NCBI GenBank assembly: GCA_024277285.1
Contig: JAJRVM010000260.1
Span: forward strand, 1-9,764
From: Planctomycetota bacterium
Lineage (GTDB): Bacteria; Planctomycetota; Planctomycetia; Pirellulales; Pirellulaceae
DNA length: 9,764 bases
Direction of reading: 5' to 3'
The notes beneath the pieces are model-generated. The model was not told where the DNA came from. It made no database searches and worked only from the letters and a program-made list of their open reading frames with translations. Of this stretch, positions 6,244 to 9,764 are shown in pieces; position 1 is the first letter of the stretch; each line of letters starts with the position of its first letter. The position numbers and the translations under genes are program-made.

Positions 6244-6304
6244 TGCACGAACCACTCGAACCGAGCGGCTTAGTCATCATTCTAACCCCGTAAGCTGGCC
6301 GGCG

Positions 6305-7360
6305 TTACCGATCTTCATCCACCGCCGCGTTGAGAGCACGAAGGTTCTCAATTCGATAGCCCGCTTCCAAGTGAAATCCAATCGTCAGGTCGCCACCTGC
6401 GTTCTCTTGTTGTACTCGACTGAACCACTTCAGAATACCGCCCGTCGAATCCGCGCGCATGTCCTCGACCAACGGTGCAATCCCCACAGGAAATTCGGGT
6501 CCAAAAACAGAACGGATCCTAGCCATCGAAGTCTCACCGCCCACGTCAAGTGAAGCAAGCCCGGTTATTTCACGGCATGATTCCAGCAGGTGGTCGCTGC
6601 ATCCACACGAATGAAACCTGACCGAACCGAACCGCCTCCCCAGTTGGGAGACGTAAGGAACCACGAAGCGTTGAAAGCTCGATACGTCCAGCATACAGGC
6701 AGCACACTCTCCCACATGAATACCACTGATTGCCACGTGGCCTACCGCCGCGAAGTGATCGACCAACACTGCCGATGCTTCTGTCAGCCAACTGACCACA
6801 GCCTGACTCGCATCCGAGTCACTCAACAAATTCATCAAGAATTCATCACCGTAGTACTTTAGTCCCGACGTCACTGCACCATGCACGGCAGCACGTCCAG
6901 AAGCGTCCCAGAAGAACGGAGGGATCGGTTGCAAGGAACCTGAAGACGCGTCGAGCAAACGGGTGATTTCAACTTGCCACCGCTGGACCAGCGGATGTTC
7001 AAGTAGTTCGGCTGGGCTGGGCAGTTCTCTCATCTGTTTGCCCGCCAGACATCGTGCCGAAATATCGGCGTCCGCCTCATCCGCCGGTAGGAACTCCGCG
7101 CCCAACAACATGCCAACAATCATGTTCGGCTGAATACCACCCACCAACACCTGGTCATCCGAATACCACCGGCGTCTTCCCAGATTCGATTCGGTATAGA
7201 AGACATCCAGATCACGCAACACGTCAGCGACGTATTCATTGCAGCGCACGTCGCAGGCATGCCGGCGTTGAGCGTCAAAATAATAGGCGTGATCAAACCC
7301 GACATCCAGCTCGCTTGCCAACCAACTCTTGGCAACGCTTCCGGCCATTTGAATCATCAT
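6305..7360 (-). CDS. URO-D superfamily protein (MtaA/uroporphyrinogen decarboxylase-like)
   Basis: A 351-residue protein of the uroporphyrinogen decarboxylase / methylcobamide:CoM methyltransferase superfamily, counted from the ATG at 7360. Visible are VGGIQPNMIVGMLLGAEFLPADEADADI (about 73-100), GIHVGECAACMLDVSSFQRFVVPYVSQL (about 213-240), FHSCGCSDHLLESC (H250, C252) and TIGFHLEAGYRIENLRAL near the C-terminus. In MtaA-type enzymes zinc is held by His-X-Cys and a late Cys; HSC supplies the first two, and H330 rather than Cys sits near the third place. The porphyrin-type arginine motifs are not evident, so heme synthesis is unlikely. The frame stays open to a TTG at 7471 (388 aa) with no good ribosome site, whereas GGGAG stands just before ATGATG at 7355-7360. 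It probably forms an operon with the downstream GH99 gene. Such proteins recur in planctomycete sugar clusters with unknown reactions. Confidence 0.7.
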   Translation of the reverse strand: MMIQMAGSVAKSWLASELDVGFDHAYYFDAQRRHACDVRCNEYVADVLRDLDVFYTESNLGRRRWYSDDQVLVGGIQPNMIVGMLLGAEFLPADEADADISARCLAGKQMRELPSPAELLEHPLVQRWQVEITRLLDASSGSLQPIPPFFWDASGRAAVHGAVTSGLKYYGDEFLMNLLSDSDASQAVVSWLTEASAVLVDHFAAVGHVAISGIHVGECAACMLDVSSFQRFVVPYVSQLGRRFGSVRFHSCGCSDHLLESCREITGLASLDVGGETSMARIRSVFGPEFPVGIAPLVEDMRADSTGGILKWFSRVQQENAGGDLTIGFHLEAGYRIENLRALNAAVDEDR

Positions 7361-7580
7361 GGGCTCCCAACAAAGTTGCAGCTGGCACAGAGTTGCAACG
7401 TGCAATGCGACCGACTCGCCGTTTTGAGCCGATCGGCTCACCGCACCGCAGGTCTTCTTGGCATTGCTCAATCGTAACCGTTTACGGCCTTTGGCCAGGG
7501 ACGGCTACGCGGGCGTTTCACGTGTTGTTTCGTATCTGCTCTTGTTCCAGTCCCGAAGGGGTGGCCCTAAACTAACCTGA

Positions 7581-7681
7581 GGTGAAGCGACGTGAGTGGA
7601 ATGAACGGCGCGTAACCCCGGGGGTTACGAAAGACGCCCCAGGGTTACGCCAATGCTCGCAAGACTCGCATTGTCTTCACC
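7581..7681. repeat. Foldback with two competing inner stems
   Basis: GGTGAAG (7581-7587) pairs with CTTCACC (7675-7681). Inside, CGTAACCCC (7611-7619) can pair either with GGGGTTACG (7621-7629) or with GGGTTACG of 7642-7649, and CAATGC (7651-7656) pairs with GCATTG (7668-7673). Three related copies of the GTAACCC/GGGTTAC block therefore allow mutually exclusive folds. It could be a dispersed planctomycete repeat or a structured leader; it lies over 400 bases before the protease start. Confidence 0.45.
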
Positions 7682-7684
7682 CCC

Positions 7685-7727
7685 GGCTCGTATAGGGCTG
7701 TGCCTTCGGCACGAATGAGACCGAGCC
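7685..7727. repeat. Nested hairpin
   Basis: GGCTCG (7685-7690) pairs with CGAGCC (7722-7727), enclosing GTGCC-TTC-GGCAC (7700-7712). It lies directly beside the foldback at 7581-7681, so the two may form a single structured unit. Confidence 0.4.
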
Positions 7728-7773
7728 AAAGCTGAACCTTCGTGAACGTTTACGATTTCATTTATTCCTTGTA

Positions 7774-7803
7774 TTAGCGTCTATTCGCGTTCATTAGCGG
7801 TTA
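7774..7803. repeat. Three 10-bp near-repeats, TTAGCG type
   Basis: TTAGCGTCTA, TTCGCGTTCA and TTAGCGGTTA follow one another without gaps. I have an impression that similar TTAGCG/TTCGCG tracts recur in other planctomycete spacers, which could not be tested here. The 10-bp period is close to one DNA turn. Confidence 0.45.
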
Positions 7804-8110
7804 ACTACTCTGGAGCTCGTCTGCGGTAGCAATACCTGTCTTCCCACCCATGGCGTGGGAAACAATACCGTCCGTAATCCTTGAACAAACATGACAGTTA
7901 TTGATTCTTCGCTCCTCACGGCTCAAGGACGTGAGGCCGCCGATACGCCACAATACCTTTCCCAGCGGGAATAATCATGCTGAAACGCGGTGCCAAATGC
8001 CGGAGATTCCGGCTGGCGAGTGGCACGCACAATAGTGTGGGTCATAATTGAGTCGCGGCATTCGGCCGAGCCAATGGTGGGACGTCCCTACCAGCACAGG
8101 ACCGTTGTCT

Positions 8111-8116
8111 GGAGGA
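8111..8116 (+). promoter_or_regulatory. Strong Shine-Dalgarno of the protease gene
   Basis: GGAGGA at 8111-8116 sits seven bases before the ATG at 8124. This fixes the start and includes the N-terminal hydrophobic segment in the protein. Confidence 0.7.
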
Positions 8117-8123
8117 AACAGGT

Positions 8124-9104
8124 ATGCGCGCCATCTACATCTTCGTCATCGGGGGGTTCATCATACTCTGCTTGCGGAACGCGCAACAAGAGCCATCACT
8201 CGCACCGGCTGGAAACGAAGTGCAAACCGAATCCAACTGCGTGGCCACGGTGGCCACTGGCGACGACTGCCAACAACCACTCGCAACCAAACAGCCAGCT
8301 GCCGACCCAACGAGTGTTCAAGATCGCCAGATGCTGACGCGCATTTCGCAGTACGGCAAACGCTTGATCGAGCGCAACACCTACACCGATATGCCAACCT
8401 TGATCAAGCAATTGCGCACGGCTCACTGCTCCCTGCCAACGGTGACTCCGTCCGATACGCCATTGACACCGGAACAGATCTACATGCGTTCACAACCGAG
8501 TGTTGTGGTGGTAGCCGGGTTGTACCTGTGCGGAAAATGTGATCAATGGCATGCCAGTACAGCAACCGGTTTTGTCATCTCCGCATCGGGCGCGATCGTG
8601 ACCAACTATCACGTCGTCGATTCGGACAAGAAGAAGACGTTGGTCGTCCTGACGGCCGATGGGCACATGCTACCGGTCAAACGCGTACTGGCGGCAAACC
8701 AGCGCGATGACCTGGCAATCCTGCAAGTAGCGTCCGGACCGCTGCCTCCCTTACCCATCGCCAAGGGCAGGCAAGAGGCCCCCGTGGGAAGTAACATCTA
8801 TGTCATCAGTCACCCGGCTAACCATTTCTATTCGCTCACGACAGGAGTCGTGTCGCGTTATTTCCGTTATCCTACACGCAATGGCATCTCCGCCGGCATT
8901 GACATCACGGCCGACTATGCGCGCGGCTCGAGTGGCGCGCCCGTGTTAAACGCTCACGGCCAAGTCGTCGGGATCGTGCGTAGCACCGAATCGATATACT
9001 ACGAGAAGAAGAACGCACGATCCAGCAATCTGCAAATGGTATTCAAACACTGTATTGCCGCCGAACGACTGCAGAGCTTGGTTGACTTCAACGACGAAAC
9101 CTGA
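8124..9104 (+). CDS. Trypsin-like (S1C/HtrA-type) serine protease with N-terminal anchor
   Basis: A 326-residue protein. Residues 3-17 (AIYIFVIGGFIILCL) form a signal peptide or membrane anchor; C16 lacks a good lipobox. A low-complexity, partly helical linker runs to about residue 115. The chymotrypsin-fold domain follows with the full triad: H163 in TNYHVVD, D196 in RDDLAIL and S270 in ARGSSGAPV, each in the HtrA-like setting. ATGFVISASGAIVTNYHVV is typical of the S1C group. No PDZ domain follows the catalytic domain, so it is shorter than DegP/HtrA. A CGKC pair (136-139) just before the first catalytic strands, followed by WH, may bind metal or form a disulfide. It acts outside the cytoplasm, possibly in protein quality control or processing. 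It appears to be a single gene with its own leader. Confidence 0.85.
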   Translation: MRAIYIFVIGGFIILCLRNAQQEPSLAPAGNEVQTESNCVATVATGDDCQQPLATKQPAADPTSVQDRQMLTRISQYGKRLIERNTYTDMPTLIKQLRTAHCSLPTVTPSDTPLTPEQIYMRSQPSVVVVAGLYLCGKCDQWHASTATGFVISASGAIVTNYHVVDSDKKKTLVVLTADGHMLPVKRVLAANQRDDLAILQVASGPLPPLPIAKGRQEAPVGSNIYVISHPANHFYSLTTGVVSRYFRYPTRNGISAGIDITADYARGSSGAPVLNAHGQVVGIVRSTESIYYEKKNARSSNLQMVFKHCIAAERLQSLVDFNDET

Positions 9105-9113
9105 AAGACCAAC

Positions 9114-9182
9114 ATGACCGCCTCGCGCCGCAATCAGGAAATGGCGGACCTGATCGCTTATCTGCTGGAAGTGGTCGAATAG
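9114..9182 (+). pseudogene. Possible C-terminal scrap of a cytochrome-c-type protein
   Basis: A 22-codon frame, ATG at 9114 to TAG at 9182, ending NQEMADLIAYLLEVVE. EMADLIAYL is the usual C-terminal helix of planctomycete c-type cytochrome (heme-binding) domains, so this looks like the tail of a lost larger gene. It begins nine bases after the protease stop and is in the same frame. No CXXCH or other part of a cytochrome is nearby. There is no ribosome site of note. It could also be a true small peptide or a chance resemblance. Confidence 0.35.
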
Positions 9183-9233
9183 AGTGCCTGGCGGGACAGT
9201 ACCACCTAGCCGCCCAACGGCGGTCGAGCCATG

Positions 9234-9361
9234 CCGAATGACGAAATACTCAATGACCAAGAAGGGCCGAAACACGAATGCCGTTTACGGCCGGGCACGG
9301 CACAGGTTGTCTGACGCAAAGACCTTCGGCATGCGTCGATCAATCTTCTTTCGTCATTCGG
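9234..9361. repeat. 13-bp perfect inverted repeat pair
   Basis: CCGAATGACGAAA at 9234-9246 is matched exactly in inverse by 9349-9361, enclosing about 100 bases. A related direct motif, CGAATGACG followed by TACTCAAATGA, occurs at about 3345-3367 by the degraded foldback element, and the 9234 copy is likewise followed by TACTCAATGA. This suggests a shared repeat unit. Confidence 0.5.
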
Positions 9362-9469
9362 ATTCGGGTATGGGGCACTCCCACCAAACGGTCCGTGAAT
9401 TTGGAGAATGAGTTTCATTCGTGGTAGGCGTTCACGAGAATTCACACTTCACAAAGAAAACGAACCGCA

Positions 9470-9643
9470 GAATATCGAACGAGGAACCGCAGAAGACCGA
9501 GGGAAACAAGCCAATACCGACCTGGATGTGAGCTACAACATGGAAGCAGCGCCATTGCGTTGGCCCGTCAACGGCAAATTGTCCCATTGCCATCACAACA
9601 GGCCGCTCTTCCTTCTGCACTCCTTGCTCGATATTCGATATTC
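9470..9643. repeat. Second foldback repeat, GAATATCGAA arms
   Basis: GAATATCGAA (9470-9479) is the exact inverse of 9634-9643, and GCAGAAG (9489-9495) is the exact inverse of CTTCTGC (9612-9618). The arms also keep similar GAG and AGG blocks between, giving imperfect arms of about 35-45 bases around a loop of about 115 bases. The right arm holds a CGATATT tandem. It ends one base before the terminus of the next element at 9645. Confidence 0.5.
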
Positions 9644-9644
9644 C

Positions 9645-9764
9645 GTAACGGTTTAGCCATCTGAAGTGGGACGTGCACCCGAGTTCATTTTCCATCGGTC
9701 GACCCCCACCGCCTTGTGCGGTGGGTGAAGATGATTGGTACGCTACCCGTGACGTCCCATCTCC
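9645..9764 (+). mobile_element. Second copy of the GTTTAGCC foldback element, cut by the window end
   Basis: The left terminus GTAACGGTTTAGCC starts at 9645. From 9651 to the window end I count 8 mismatches and no gaps over 114 bases against 3582-3695, about 93 percent identity. It includes the CTTGT hairpin (CCCACCGC 9705-9712 with GCGGTGGG 9718-9725, perfect here) and the block reading GCTACCCGTGAC. The central stem and right half lie beyond the window. Same orientation as the copy at 3576. Confidence 0.75.

Larger units (their letters stand above)
7361..8123. other. Structured divergent spacer
   Basis: About 0.76 kb between the URO-D-like gene (minus) and the protease gene (plus); both promoters should be here. 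The 7361-7471 part is an in-frame extension of the URO-D-like gene that I regard as probably untranslated. I see foldback structure at 7581-7727, a 10-bp periodic repeat at 7774-7803, and hairpins TTCCCAC/GTGGGAA near 7843-7863, CCTCACG/CGTGAGG (7914-7920 and 7930-7936) and GCCGG/CCGGC (7999-8003 and 8009-8013). No gene with a credible start or family is present. A CATAAT at 8043-8048 might be a -10 box but has no clear -35. Confidence 0.5.
9183..9644. other. Gene-free stretch with inverted repeats
   Basis: No gene is supported here. A weak hairpin CCGCC-CAAC-GGCGG (9210-9223) may end the protease transcript. A 13-bp perfect inverted repeat, CCGAATGACGAAA (9234-9246) with TTTCGTCATTCGG (9349-9361), brackets about 100 bases. 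A second foldback occupies 9470-9643. Open frames across it are repeat-derived and lack family features. Confidence 0.5.

Noticed and set aside
8021..8036. Possible sigma-54 promoter, TGGCAC at 8021-8026
   Set aside because: The -24 half is perfect but the -12 position reads AATA instead of TTGC.
9408..9695. Overlapping frames of 82 (plus) and 87 (minus) codons
   Set aside because: They read across the foldback repeat at 9470-9643 and the start of the next element; the protein similarity is repeat-derived.

Overview
The window looks like chromosomal DNA of a Planctomycetota bacterium, most likely from the Pirellulales/Rhodopirellula side of the phylum. The grounds are gene style rather than a marker gene. 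There is a sugar-isomerase-like protein with a Tat leader of the MDRRTFIKAS type, a Gfo/Idh/MocA oxidoreductase, a GH99/WbsX-type secreted glycosidase, a URO-D/MtaA-like protein and a small S1C-type serine protease. GC is moderate, intergenic spacers are long (roughly a third of the window is non-coding), and those spacers are rich in hairpins. No rRNA, tRNA, CRISPR array, IS transposase or phage gene was seen.

Layout. The first ~180 bases hold an open reading frame on the minus strand that leaves the window on the left. At 700-1587 (minus) is a Tat-exported hydroxypyruvate-isomerase-like TIM-barrel protein. A 0.7 kb divergent spacer follows, then a Gfo/Idh/MocA dehydrogenase at 2269-3300 (plus). 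Positions 3301-3922 separate convergent gene ends and are filled with hairpin repeats. Positions 3923-6184 (minus) encode a multidomain secreted glycosidase with a C-terminal GH99-like domain, and 6305-7360 (minus) a URO-D-superfamily protein in the same direction just upstream, probably one transcription unit. A second structured spacer (7361-8123) precedes a membrane-anchored or exported trypsin-like protease at 8124-9104 (plus). The last 0.66 kb holds what looks like a cytochrome-c-type C-terminal scrap and two foldback repeats.

How the genes fit together. GH99-like hydrolase, Gfo/Idh/MocA oxidoreductase and xylose-isomerase-like TIM-barrel proteins commonly occur in planctomycete polysaccharide and sugar-derivative catabolism. 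The set is consistent with extracellular glycan cleavage followed by oxidation/isomerisation of an unusual sugar. The substrate cannot be read from sequence, and the URO-D-like partner has no obvious place in that scheme.

The most interesting structure is not a protein. Positions 3576-3860 form a ~285 bp foldback, MITE-like element. Its two arms carry the same ordered set of sequence blocks in inverted orientation, around a perfect 21-bp stem with a GAA loop. It has GTAAC-N-GTTTAGCC termini and an 8-bp, one-mismatch candidate target duplication. A hairpin in each arm keeps the loop CTTGT/ACAAG while its stem differs. A second copy (left end only) starts at 9645 and leaves the window, and a degraded relative lies at about 3350-3547.
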